DNA of 64,000 nt from Hymenobacter sediminis (lineage in GTDB: Bacteria; Bacteroidota; Bacteroidia; Cytophagales; Hymenobacteraceae): positions 124,001 through 188,000 of the forward strand of contig NZ_QKNS01000006.1 in assembly GCF_003231285.1 (NCBI RefSeq). The letters run 5' to 3'. A program made the translations under genes and the position numbers. The notes beneath the pieces are model-generated. The model was not told where the DNA came from and made no database searches. It saw only the letters and a list, made by a program, of their open reading frames with translations. Shown piece by piece: positions 41,271 through 51,000 of this stretch (positions within the stretch are counted from its first letter, which is position 1; each line of letters begins with the position of its first letter).

Positions 41271-44200
41271 ATGCCCAACACGCCGGAACTACCTTACGAC
41301 CATCAGTTCACCTTCCCCGGGCTTACCATTCCCGACCTGACCAGCGCCATCATCGAGCAGCACCACGGCGCCGATATACTGCCGGAGGGCCGGGCCCTGA
41401 ATGCGGTGCTTCCTGAAGACTTGAGGATAAACTACGGGAGGTTTAGCCTGGGCGGAGGGGTAGTGCCTGAGGTTACCGTAGACCAGAATACGGACTTGGT
41501 GGTGCAATGCACCTGCGCGGAGCCCACTGGGCGGTTGTGTGGGCACGAGGCCTTGGTGCTGCTAGCCCTGGTGCAGCGCCGGGAGCTGCGGATTTTCTTC
41601 GATGCCCCGTTGCGCCAGAGTCGGCTCCGGGCCGTGGCGCGGGACTACGGGCTGGAGCAGCAACCCAACCTCGACGAGCATTTTCAGCTAATCTATACCG
41701 AAGGTCAAACCAGTATTACGCCCCGGCAGCCGGAGCTGCTACCCCTCACGGCGGCTACTAAGCAGGAACTGGTGCGCCAACTCCTGCCCGAGAAACGGCA
41801 GCTACTCCCGGCCGAGCCCGCCGCCACGCGCGCCGTACTGCTGACTCGCCACCGCTACTACGGCCACCTGACGCTGCAACTCATCGAGGCAGAAACTACC
41901 GCCGCGGGCAAACTTCGCAACCCCCTGACGGTGCTGAACCCGCTGGATGGCATCTGGAGCGTGTCGGACCCCGAGGTGCTCAAGTTCTACACCGGACTGG
42001 CGCGCTTCCAGCACAATTACGAAGAGGAGCGCTCCGCCCAGGCTCTTGAGGCGCTGCGGGCGGTAGTGAAAAACCCCTTGGAATTACCCGTGTATGCCCA
42101 CCAGGCTGCTCAGGGCGAGAAGCCTACGGCCCAGTCGGTAGCGGCGGTGCGGGTGCACCGGGCCCGGCTGGAGTTGCGCCTGCTGGTGACCGAGCAGGGC
42201 GAGTTTTACCGGGTGTCGGGCCAGCTCAGCGTGCTGGATCAGCTGCTGGCTTTGCAGGATGTGACCATTCGCTACGACTACTTCGTGGCCCTGCACAACG
42301 ACCTATATTTGCTTGATGACCTAGATGTGTGGCGGGTGGTGGAGTTTTTCAAGAAGCGCAGCAACACCTTGCTGCTGCACCAAAGCAAGTTCCCGGAGTT
42401 TCAGCAGGACGTGCTAGCCGGCCTTGAAGACAAGCTCCACATTCACTACACCTACGTGCGGCCCGCCACGCCTCAGCAGTTGGCTCTGGGCGGGTACCAG
42501 GAAGAACCCACGCCGCTGCTCTACCTCTCCGAGGCCGGGGCGCACGTAGAGGTGCTGCCCGTGATGCGCTACGGCGAGCGGGAAGTGTCGGTGCTCTCGC
42601 GCAAGCAGCTCCAGGACACGGACGCGCTGGGCCAGACCTTTGCCGTGACCCGCGACGCGGCGGCCGAAACCCGGCTATTAAAAGCCTTGATGCGCCACTA
42701 CCCCCACTTCGAGGAGCAGCTTCACCTCGACGCCTTGTACGTACCCAAAAAGCAGTTTCTGGATGAGGACTGGTTTCTGGAGGCGTTTAAGGACTGGCGC
42801 ACCCAGGGCATCACCATTCTGGGCTTCAACCAGCTCAAAGGCAACAACCTCAACCCGCACAAGGCCCACATTACGGTGCAGGTGAGCCGGGAAACGAACT
42901 GGTTTGACACCAAGCTGGGCGTGCGCTTCGGCAAGCAGCAGGCCTCCCTGCCCCAGCTCTACCAGGCCGTGCGCAACCAGCGCCGTTACGTCACCCTCGA
43001 CGACGGCACCCGCGGCATCCTACCCCAGGAGTGGCTCGATAAGTTCACCCGCTACTTTGCCGCCGCCGAAGTTGTGGAGGAGCAGCTCCGCACTCCCGCT
43101 GTCAATTTCGCGGCCGTGGAAGAGCTGTATCAGCCCGAAGAACTCACCCCCGAGGCCCGCGCCCAGCTCGCCGACTACCGGGCAGCCCTGGCCGATTTTG
43201 GCGGCATTCAGGCCGCGCCCGTGCCAGCTGGGCTGCAGGCTACCCTCCGTGACTACCAGCGCCAAGGGCTGAACTGGCTGAATTTCCTGGATACCTTTCA
43301 GTTTGGGGGCTGCCTGGCCGATGATATGGGCCTAGGCAAAACCCTGCAAGTGCTGGCGTTTCTGCTGCTCCAGCGCGAGAAAGGGGAGCGGGCCGCCAGT
43401 TTAGTCGTAGTGCCCACTTCCCTGGTGTTTAACTGGCAGGCCGAGGTAGCGAAGTTCGCGCCCACGCTGCGGGTGCATACCCTACACGGAGCCAGCCGGA
43501 TCAGGCACGCCACCGAGTTTGACGGCTACGATATCGTGCTGACAACCTACGGCACGCTGGTAGCCGACGTACGCGCCCTGCAGAGCTACCAGTTCAACTA
43601 TGTGATTCTGGACGAGGCCCAGGCCATTAAAAACCCCGACTCGCAGCGCTACAAGGCGGCGCGTCGGCTGCAGGCCCGCAACCGGCTGGTGCTCACGGGC
43701 ACGCCCCTGGAGAACAATACCTACGACATCTACGGGCTGCTGTCCTTTGCCTGTCCGGGCTTGCTGGGCAGCCGGGCCCATTTCAAGGCCCACTTCGCGA
43801 CCCGCACCGACAAGTTTAAGGATGACAGCCAAGCCCGGGCCTTGCAGCAGAAAATCCGGCCCTTTGTGCTGCGCCGCACCAAAGCCCAGGTAGCCCCCGA
43901 GCTGCCCGACAAAACCGAAATGGTGCTCTACTGCGACATGGGCCCCGAGCAGCGCCGGGTGTACGAGGCCTGCAAAGAGGACTACCGTAACCTGCTGCTA
44001 GGCCGCCGCGAAGACGTACTCGGGAAAGACCACATGCACCTGCTACAGGGGCTGACCCGGCTCCGGCAAATCTGTAACTCACCCGCCTTGCTTACCGACG
44101 GTCCCGATTACGGCGCGGCCTCGGCCAAGCTGGAAGTGCTGTTAGAAGAGCTACAAAACCACGCGCCCCAGCACAAAATCCTCATCTTCTCCCAGTTCGT

Positions 44201-44624
44201 GGGCATGCTCGACCTGATCCGGCCCATGCTGGAAGCACATGACATTCCCTACCAGCAGCTTACCGGCCAAACCCGCCACCGGGCCGCAGCCGTGCAGGAG
44301 TTTCAGCAGAACGAGCAGGTGCGCGTGTTTCTCATCAGCCTAAAAGCCGGCGGCACCGGCCTCAACCTCACCGAGGCCGACTACGTGTACTTGGTGGATC
44401 CCTGGTGGAACCCCGCCGTAGAAAACCAGGCCATCGACCGCGCCTACCGTATCGGGCAGACCAAGAAGGTAGTAGCCGTGCGCCTCATCTGCCCGCGCAC
44501 CGTGGAGGAGAAAATCATGCAGCTCCAGCAAACCAAGCGCGAGCTGGCCCAGGACCTCATCCGCACCGACGCCGCCCTGCTGAAAACCCTCTCGAAGCAA
44601 GAGCTGCTTGAGTTGTTTGCGTAA
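41271..44624 (+). CDS. SNF2-family ATPase/helicase with SWIM zinc finger
   Basis: 1117 residues. A SWIM-type zinc finger (CTCAEPTGRLCGH, CxC..CxH) is near residue 80. A long middle region without known domain follows. The SNF2 motor covers about 655-1115: Walker A in DDMGLGKTLQ near 685, DEAQ box in VILDEAQAIKN, LTGTPLENN (motif III), the second RecA lobe with ILIFSQFVGMLDLI, and TGGTGLNLTEAD-type SLKAGGTGLNLTEADYVY. It ends with DRAYRIGQ (motif VI). Bacterial members remodel protein-DNA or RNA-polymerase complexes; the exact role is unknown. The gene is bracketed by two palindromic repeats, and the second starts 3 bp after the stop. Confidence 0.94.
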   Translation: MPNTPELPYDHQFTFPGLTIPDLTSAIIEQHHGADILPEGRALNAVLPEDLRINYGRFSLGGGVVPEVTVDQNTDLVVQCTCAEPTGRLCGHEALVLLALVQRRELRIFFDAPLRQSRLRAVARDYGLEQQPNLDEHFQLIYTEGQTSITPRQPELLPLTAATKQELVRQLLPEKRQLLPAEPAATRAVLLTRHRYYGHLTLQLIEAETTAAGKLRNPLTVLNPLDGIWSVSDPEVLKFYTGLARFQHNYEEERSAQALEALRAVVKNPLELPVYAHQAAQGEKPTAQSVAAVRVHRARLELRLLVTEQGEFYRVSGQLSVLDQLLALQDVTIRYDYFVALHNDLYLLDDLDVWRVVEFFKKRSNTLLLHQSKFPEFQQDVLAGLEDKLHIHYTYVRPATPQQLALGGYQEEPTPLLYLSEAGAHVEVLPVMRYGEREVSVLSRKQLQDTDALGQTFAVTRDAAAETRLLKALMRHYPHFEEQLHLDALYVPKKQFLDEDWFLEAFKDWRTQGITILGFNQLKGNNLNPHKAHITVQVSRETNWFDTKLGVRFGKQQASLPQLYQAVRNQRRYVTLDDGTRGILPQEWLDKFTRYFAAAEVVEEQLRTPAVNFAAVEELYQPEELTPEARAQLADYRAALADFGGIQAAPVPAGLQATLRDYQRQGLNWLNFLDTFQFGGCLADDMGLGKTLQVLAFLLLQREKGERAASLVVVPTSLVFNWQAEVAKFAPTLRVHTLHGASRIRHATEFDGYDIVLTTYGTLVADVRALQSYQFNYVILDEAQAIKNPDSQRYKAARRLQARNRLVLTGTPLENNTYDIYGLLSFACPGLLGSRAHFKAHFATRTDKFKDDSQARALQQKIRPFVLRRTKAQVAPELPDKTEMVLYCDMGPEQRRVYEACKEDYRNLLLGRREDVLGKDHMHLLQGLTRLRQICNSPALLTDGPDYGAASAKLEVLLEELQNHAPQHKILIFSQFVGMLDLIRPMLEAHDIPYQQLTGQTRHRAAAVQEFQQNEQVRVFLISLKAGGTGLNLTEADYVYLVDPWWNPAVENQAIDRAYRIGQTKKVVAVRLICPRTVEEKIMQLQQTKRELAQDLIRTDAALLKTLSKQELLELFA

Positions 44625-44627
44625 TCT

Positions 44628-44706
44628 TGTCATTCCGAGCGAAGCGAGGAATCTGGGTTAGTCTCTTAATGCTTGACCCAGATTCCTCGCTTCGCTCGGA
44701 ATGACA
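44628..44706. repeat. Palindromic repeat with TGTCAT ends (copy 3)
   Basis: Perfect 31-bp arms (44628-44658 and 44676-44706) beginning TGTCATTCCGAGCGAAGCGA, with a 17-bp loop TAGTCTCTTAATGCTTG. It begins 3 bp after the SNF2 stop codon and may fold as a terminator-like stem. Confidence 0.94.
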
Positions 44707-44779
44707 GCTGGTTTGGCATCAGGCCCGTAACTTGGCCCTACCGGTTATCCGCTCTCCATTATTTTTCCTATCCCATCCC

Positions 44780-45061
44780 ATGCCCGAAGCCCCCACCATG
44801 CAAGTGCTCGACATCATTGTTATGTCGCCGAAGGAAACCTTTCTCGTGGGCCGGCTCGACGGGCCCATGAAGCCCGGCCCGTGGGAGTTGCGCCTGAATG
44901 AGGAGGTAGTAGCTACCCTGGACATTACCGGCGAGGCCCAGATTGAAGCCGGCCGTAAGGCTAAACTCCAGCCGCCCCGTGTAGCCGTCAGCCGCACGTC
45001 CGTTGAGAAAAGCCGCTTCGACTTCACCCGCGATGAGGTGACGCTGGTGCGCCAAGTGTAG
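44780..45061 (+). CDS. Small hypothetical protein
   Basis: 93 residues from ATG 44780 (an internal ATG, MQVLDIIVM, at 44798 is an alternative). The sequence has an alternating beta pattern (MQVLDIIVMSPKETFLVGRL, GPWELRLNEEVVATLDITGE, KSRFDFTRDEVTLVRQV) suggesting a small beta barrel. No signal peptide and no known family. It lies between two palindromic repeats. Confidence 0.65.
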   Translation: MPEAPTMQVLDIIVMSPKETFLVGRLDGPMKPGPWELRLNEEVVATLDITGEAQIEAGRKAKLQPPRVAVSRTSVEKSRFDFTRDEVTLVRQV

Positions 45062-45101
45062 GGCAGCGCCAAGGCTATACAGACCGTAATAGATAGAGAA
45101 T

Positions 45102-45197
45102 GTGTCATGCTGAGCTTGGCGAAGCATCTCTACCGCTTCGTCCTCACAGCGGAAGTTAGCCAGAGGTAGAGATGCTTCGCCAAGCTCAGCATGACAC
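45102..45197. repeat. Palindromic repeat with TGTCAT ends (copy 4)
   Basis: Perfect 33-bp arms (45102-45134 and 45165-45197) beginning GTGTCATGCTGAGCTTGGCG with a 30-bp loop. It shares only the ends with copies 2 and 3. It lies between convergent genes. Confidence 0.93.
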
Positions 45198-45261
45198 GAA
45201 GTAGTTGGATTAAGCATGACCTTGTTTATACGCTATTCAAGCAGTCTGACTGGATAAGCCG

Positions 45262-46956
45262 CTAGCGTTGTTGCAGAAACCGCAGCACGGCTTTATTGAA
45301 TGCCTCCGGGGCCTCTTGGGGAGCGTAGTGGGTGGTGTTGGGAAAGATGACTAGCTCGCTTTGGGGCAAGGCCTTCGCCAGGGCCCGGGTATGCGCTTCC
45401 AGAATTACGTCGTGCTGACCGGCCATGACCAGGGTAGGAGCCGCTACCCCTTGCAGCTCGGCAAACGTCAGCAGGGGCTCTTGCAGCAGGATGCGCAGTA
45501 AGCGCGTACGGTTCAGATCAGGGGTGGGGAGCTGCTGTTCTTCCCGCAGCTGCCGGCGCAGAAGCGCTAGGAAATCGGCCTCAATGGCCTCGGGCGTGGG
45601 AAACAGGTTAGCGCCCATGACGGCCAGGCGGCGCACGTACGCGGGGTGGCGGAGCGCCAGCGTCAGGGCCGTGTTGCCCCCGTCGCTCCAGCCCAGAATA
45701 TCTACCTGGCGCAGGCCCAGCGAGTCGAGTAGCTGGCGCGTGTCATCCGCAAACAGGTCGTAGGTGAAGTCGGCGCTGGTGTGGTCCTGGCTGCGGCCCT
45801 GGGCGCGGGTGTCCACGGCAAAAACCTCGAAGTGTTGAGCCAGCTCGCCGATCTGCCGCTGGAAGGCGGCAATGGATTGACCGTTGCCGTGCAGAAGCAG
45901 GAGTGGGGTACCCTTCCCGTACCGCTCGTAGTACAGCTGTCCGCCCTTCACGGCTACGTAGCGGCCCGCTTGCGCATTTTCGCCGTAGTGATTGTGGTTG
46001 GTAAGATTGGGCAGGGTAGGCGCCGCGAGGTAGCGCAGATACCGCAGGCTGTCGGGTAGTTCGTAGTCGGCAGCAGGGGAAGTGGGTGCGGATTTGCTGG
46101 CACCGTAGGAGTCGGCAGTGAGGTAGAAGCTGAGGTAGCTGGCCTTCAGTTGCTGCCAGGCCGCTTGGCTTTTGTTGCGGGTCAGGATGCTATGGCCCGG
46201 CGCGGGTACAGCCGATATCCCAAAAGCCTTCGGGGCGCCTTCCTGGGCCTCGCTCTGCAGCCACTGAATGGTTACGGCTACCTCCCGCTGGCCCTGCAAC
46301 TGCACCTGGTAGGGCGACAGATCCACCCGCACCCAGCCGCGGGGCTGGGTCACGTCGAAGCGTACATCTTGGCGGAGCAGGGGCTGGTCGGGCAGGCCGG
46401 CTTTTACGCTGTACAGGTTTAGCCGGAACTTCACGGATTTGAAGCGGTTGAAGGCCACATGCATGTTGAAGTCGCGCAGACGGCAATCCTTGTCAATGCC
46501 GATGATGGTGCCCTGCTCTTTGGCCAGGGCATCGCTCACCAACCCGGCCTCGGTGTACATGTTGGCCCCCATCAGCGAGGAGCTGCTGGTGCGGCCAAAC
46601 GTCTTGGTTTTCACCTTGCCCGGCCGCACCGTCACGGCCGCCAGACTAACGCCGCTGGGGCGCAAGCGCACTACCTGACCGGTGGCCTGCAGCGTGGCTG
46701 CGGGCAAGGTGGCCGACTGGTAGCCCACGCACGAAACAACTACGGGTTCGGCTAGGTCGGTGGGGGTAGTAAACTGGAAACGCCCCTGCTCATCGGCCAC
46801 CGTCCCTAGGGGTTTGCCCACTACGCCCACCGAGGCAAAGGGCACCGGCACCTGGGTCTGCGCATCCAGCACGGTGCCTTGCAGCAGGGTTTGGGCAAGT
46901 AAATGGGGGGTAGTAACTAAACTCAGCAGGCAGAGCAGGTACGGGAACAGACGCAT
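45262..46956 (-). CDS. CarboxypepD_reg-like domain fused to an alpha/beta hydrolase
   Basis: 564 residues with signal peptide MRLFPYLLCLLSLVTTPHLLA. First a CarboxypepD_reg-like sandwich (LQGTVLDAQTQVPVPFASVG, residues about 25-105), normally found on TonB-dependent transporters. A middle beta-rich part (about 110-290) follows with no clear family. The C-terminal alpha/beta hydrolase (about 315-564) has LLLLHGNGQ (oxyanion), nucleophile Ser in ILGWSDGGNTA, a later Asp (MAGQHDVILEAHT) and His in FPNTTHYAPQEAP. Probably periplasmic or surface-exposed esterase or lipase. The N-terminal domain may pair with an outer membrane protein. Substrate unknown. Confidence 0.87.
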   Translation of the reverse strand: MRLFPYLLCLLSLVTTPHLLAQTLLQGTVLDAQTQVPVPFASVGVVGKPLGTVADEQGRFQFTTPTDLAEPVVVSCVGYQSATLPAATLQATGQVVRLRPSGVSLAAVTVRPGKVKTKTFGRTSSSSLMGANMYTEAGLVSDALAKEQGTIIGIDKDCRLRDFNMHVAFNRFKSVKFRLNLYSVKAGLPDQPLLRQDVRFDVTQPRGWVRVDLSPYQVQLQGQREVAVTIQWLQSEAQEGAPKAFGISAVPAPGHSILTRNKSQAAWQQLKASYLSFYLTADSYGASKSAPTSPAADYELPDSLRYLRYLAAPTLPNLTNHNHYGENAQAGRYVAVKGGQLYYERYGKGTPLLLLHGNGQSIAAFQRQIGELAQHFEVFAVDTRAQGRSQDHTSADFTYDLFADDTRQLLDSLGLRQVDILGWSDGGNTALTLALRHPAYVRRLAVMGANLFPTPEAIEADFLALLRRQLREEQQLPTPDLNRTRLLRILLQEPLLTFAELQGVAAPTLVMAGQHDVILEAHTRALAKALPQSELVIFPNTTHYAPQEAPEAFNKAVLRFLQQR

Positions 46957-47036
46957 GGAAAGAAGGAGGGAGTTGGCTAAGGGAGCCGCCCGGCAGGCGG
47001 AAGGTTGCCTTGAACCACCTAAGTGCCCGGTTTGGC

Positions 47037-47855
47037 TTAGTAACGCTCCTCGTTGCGTGCCGAGCTCAACTCGATAAGATATTCGCAGGCTTTGCGGAAA
47101 CCATCCCGCTTATCTGGGCTATGGCGAAAAACCATGTGGTAGCCGTTGGCTTGGTGGGATTCGAATACCCAATAAGCCCCATCCGTTGCGGGAGATAACT
47201 CGCAAGGCGGCAATTGCTGAAAGCTACTAGTCGCTAGCAGCTGTTCGACCTGTTGCCACTGCCGCGGCGTAATAGAATGAACAGTCTCTAGCTGAGGTAG
47301 CGGCTCCGCTGGACAGTTATGCTCGGCTAGTTCGCGCTGCACCTTTGGGTTTTTGCGTTTTGCATCGAATTCCCTCTGTAGTCGTGCAGCTTCAGCTTGC
47401 GAGGCGGTAGGCGGGACGAACAGAATTTGCTCAAGCCTGGGCGCTGTAGCCGATTTAGTGAGAAACTGGGTCCATAACGTGGCGCCGCCGGCCTGCTGAG
47501 TTAGCGTCAGCAGTACGGGCCGGTGGAAGGAGCGCAGCCACAGAAACCGGTAGGTATCGTTGCCCAGGTAATAGTTCGATAGTACTGGAGCCTTAAAGAA
47601 AAACAGATTGGCCGAGGCAGATGCCAACCCCATCTGACAATAAGCGGTCTGCGAATACTGCATTTTGTCCGTCAACTGATCAACAGATGGTAAAGCTGCC
47701 GGAAAATAAAACGTGGTCATATCCCGGGGCCGGCCCTGCGCATCGGAAATGGCGGGGTTTTGTGGGTAGGCGGGGGTAGGAGAAATAGGAGCAGAGGCCC
47801 CAACGAAGCAGAGGCCGGTAAGCCCGGCGAACAAAGCAGAATAGAACCGTTGCAT
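47037..47855 (-). CDS. Hypothetical secreted protein
   Basis: 272 residues. The N-terminus (MQRFYSALFAGLTGLCFVGA) looks like a signal peptide with a mature start around SAPISPTP. The rest has no domain I recognise; there are four Cys (CQMGL, NCPAEPL, PPCELSP, KACEYL) that could form disulfides, and a C-terminal helix. It is 80 bp upstream of the alpha/beta hydrolase fusion on the same strand and may share its transcript. Divergent from the TPR gene. Confidence 0.68.
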   Translation of the reverse strand: MQRFYSALFAGLTGLCFVGASAPISPTPAYPQNPAISDAQGRPRDMTTFYFPAALPSVDQLTDKMQYSQTAYCQMGLASASANLFFFKAPVLSNYYLGNDTYRFLWLRSFHRPVLLTLTQQAGGATLWTQFLTKSATAPRLEQILFVPPTASQAEAARLQREFDAKRKNPKVQRELAEHNCPAEPLPQLETVHSITPRQWQQVEQLLATSSFQQLPPCELSPATDGAYWVFESHQANGYHMVFRHSPDKRDGFRKACEYLIELSSARNEERY

Positions 47856-48046
47856 AGAGGTATACAGGAAACAGACTCCTCAAGCACGGCAGAATCCTCG
47901 GGTTTTCTACACCAAACCGGCCGCGCACCGCGTTACCACCGGCAAAAAGGGCCGTTTCCGGGCAACCTCGGCCGAACTTTTCGCTACTTTTGGCTGATTC
48001 CCGGTGCCCTGGCGGCGCCGGCCTCCCTTGTGCGTAACGCTTTCTG

Positions 48047-51000
48047 ATGAAACTATTCCCCCGCCTGGCGCTGGCCGCCTCCCTTTCCGCTGCCGCCCCC
48101 CTGGCCGCGCAGGCCCAGCAAACGCAGGTGTTCACCGCCGACGAACGCCACTACCAGGAAGGCCTCGAGCTCTTCGACCGCGGCAAGTACGGCGCGGCCC
48201 AGCAAGCCTTCCAGCGCTACCTCGACCAAACCCAGCGCCGCACCGGTGAGCTGGCCCCCGGCCGCACCACCGATGCCGAGTACTACTACGCCGTGTCGGG
48301 CCTGTACCTGTTCCACCCCGATTCGGAGTCGCGCATTCTGGCTTTTGCCACCAACAACCCGGCCCACCCCAAAGCCGCCCAGGCCTATTTCGAGCTGGGC
48401 AAGTTCTACTTCGATAAGAAGGACTATGTGAAGGCCATCGACTACCTGCAGAAGGTAGGGCCCGACAACCTCAGTGACGACCAGCGGGCCGAGGCCGAAT
48501 TCAAGCTCGGCTACGCCTATTTCGCTCAGAAGGAGTTCGACAAGGCCAAGCTGCAGTTCGACCGCAACAAGGCCGGGGCCAGCGAGTACCGCTACGCCAG
48601 CTCCTACTACGCCGGCTACCTGGCCTACCGCGCCGGCGACTACGCCGGGGCCCGCAAGGACTTGGCCGTGGCCGAACAGAACGACGCCTACAAGCCCGTG
48701 GTGCCGGCCGTGATGTCGCAGATTTACTACAAGGAGGGCGACTACGAAGGCCTGATTACCTACGGCACCCAGGCCCTGCAGCAAACCCCGCCACCCCAGA
48801 GCGCCGACGAGATTCAGCTGCTGGTGGGCGACGCCTACTACCAGAAGGAGGATTTCAAGCAGGCCGCCGAGTACTTCGATAAGTACGCCGCCGGCCGCAA
48901 GAACATCGACCCTAAGGTGCAGTACAAAATCGGGTACGCCAACTTCAAGCAGGGCGACTTCAAAGGCGCTATTGGTAGCCTGAAGGGAGTAGCGGCCCGC
49001 CGCGACTCCCTGGGCCAAAACGCGGCCTACCATCTGGGTTTGAGCTACCTGAAAACCAACCAGAAGCCGCTGGCGCTGAACTCCTTCGATGCGGCCCGGA
49101 AGGTGACGTTCGATAAGGTCATCACCGAAAACGCGACCCTGAAGTATGCCCAGGTAAACTACGAGCTGGGCAACACCCAGGAAGTTATTGCCGCCCTGCG
49201 CGACTTCTCAAAGCGGTTCCCACGCTCCAAAAACCAGGCGGCCGCCGACGACATTCTGAGCGAGAGTTTCCTGAACTCCTCCGACTACGCCCAGGCCCTC
49301 AACTACCTCGATAACCTCGACGAGCGGAGCACCAAGCTCAACGCTACCTACCAGCGCGTGGCCTACCTGCAGGCCGCTACCCTCTACAACAACAACCGCT
49401 ACCAGGACGCGCTGCCCGTGCTGGATAAGAGCCTGAAGTACCCCCAGGACGAGGCCCTGCGCGCCGCGGCTCAGGTGCTGAAAGGCGAAATCTATAGCTA
49501 CGGCCAGCAGTACCAGCCTGCCATTACGGCCTACACCGCCGCCGCGCGTACGGCCCGCACCGGCTCGGCTTCGGAAACTGACTTCGACCAAAAAGCCCGC
49601 TATGGCCTGGGTTATGCTTACTACAACACCAAGCAGTACGACCGGGCCCGTCAGCAGTTCCAGGCCTGGCTTCAGGACCCGGTAGCCAAGCCCGCCGACC
49701 CGAACTACTACGACGTGACCCTGCGCCTGGGCGACACCTATTACGTGGCCAAGCAGTACCAGCAGGCGCTGGATCAGTACAACAAAGTCATTCAGGCCAA
49801 CGCCGCCGACAAGGACTACGCCTACTACCAGAAGAGCGTGACCCTGGGGCTGATGGGCCGGCGTGAGGAAGCCAGCAGCACCCTGAGCACTTTGCTGAAA
49901 ACCTCGCCTACCTCGCGCTACGCCGACGATGCGGTGTACCAGCAGGCCCAGCTCGACTTCGAGGCCGGCTCGTTCCAGCCCGCCGTGGAGGGCTTCTCCC
50001 GCCTAATAACCAACCGCCCCAACTCCCCCCTGATTCCGCAGGCCCTGCAGAAGCGCGGCGTGGCCTACCAGAACCTGGAGCAGCACGCAAAGGCCGCCGA
50101 GGACTTCAAGCGTGTGCTCAGCCAGTATCCGCGCACCAAGGCGGCCGGCAGTGCCATCTACAGCCTGCAGGAAAGCCTGTCGGCCCAGGGCAAAACCGAG
50201 GAGTTCGATCAGTACCTGGCCCAGTTCAAGCAGCAGAACCCCGACAGCAAGGCCACCGAAAGCGTGGAGTTTGAGGCGGCAAAGTCCTTGTACCTGGCGG
50301 AGAAGTACGCCCAGGCCATTCCGCGCCTGGAAAGCTACCTGCAGCAATACCCCAACACCACCCTGGCAGCCGACGGCCGCTACTTCCTGGCCGATGCCTA
50401 CCTGCGCACCGGCCGCAAAGCCGACGCCCTACCTCGCTTGAAAGCCGTGGTAGAGGAAGGCAAAAGCGAGTTCGTGAACCGGGCCGTGGGCCGGGTGGCC
50501 GACCTGGAGTTTGAAAACAAGAACTACTCCGAAGCGGCCCGCTACTACAGCCGTCTGCGCGAAGTGTCCCAGAACAAGCGGGAGGTAGCCAACGCGGGCA
50601 TCGGGCTGATGAAGAGCTACTACGAGGCCGGCGACCTGGAAGGCACCCGTCGGGTAGCGCAGGAGCTGCAGGCCCAGGGCGGAGCGTCCCTCAACGCCAC
50701 CAACCTGGCCCTGCTGTATCTGGGCAAGGCCAGCTACAAAGCCGGCAGCCTAGAGCAGGCCATCGGCGAGCTGACCACGGCCGCCAACACGGCCAAGGAT
50801 GAAAGCGGGGCCGAAGCCCAGTACCTCATTGCCAGCGCGCTCTATCAGCAGAAGAAATACCCCGAAGCCCTGGACGCCGCTTACAAGAGCAACTCCGACT
50901 TCGCCAACTACGATTTATGGCTGGGCCGGGCCTTCCTGCTGATTGCCGACGTGTACAAGGAGCAGAACGAAATCTTCCAGGCCCGCGCCACGCTCAACTC

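Noticed and set aside
41125..44706. Composite transposon carrying the SNF2 gene
   Set aside because: The flanking repeats are short palindromes, contain no transposase and no visible target-site duplication.
40126..45061. Defence island (Xre/RES plus SNF2 helicase)
   Set aside because: The SNF2 protein lacks partner nuclease or methylase genes, and an isolated toxin-antitoxin pair is not enough to call a defence system.
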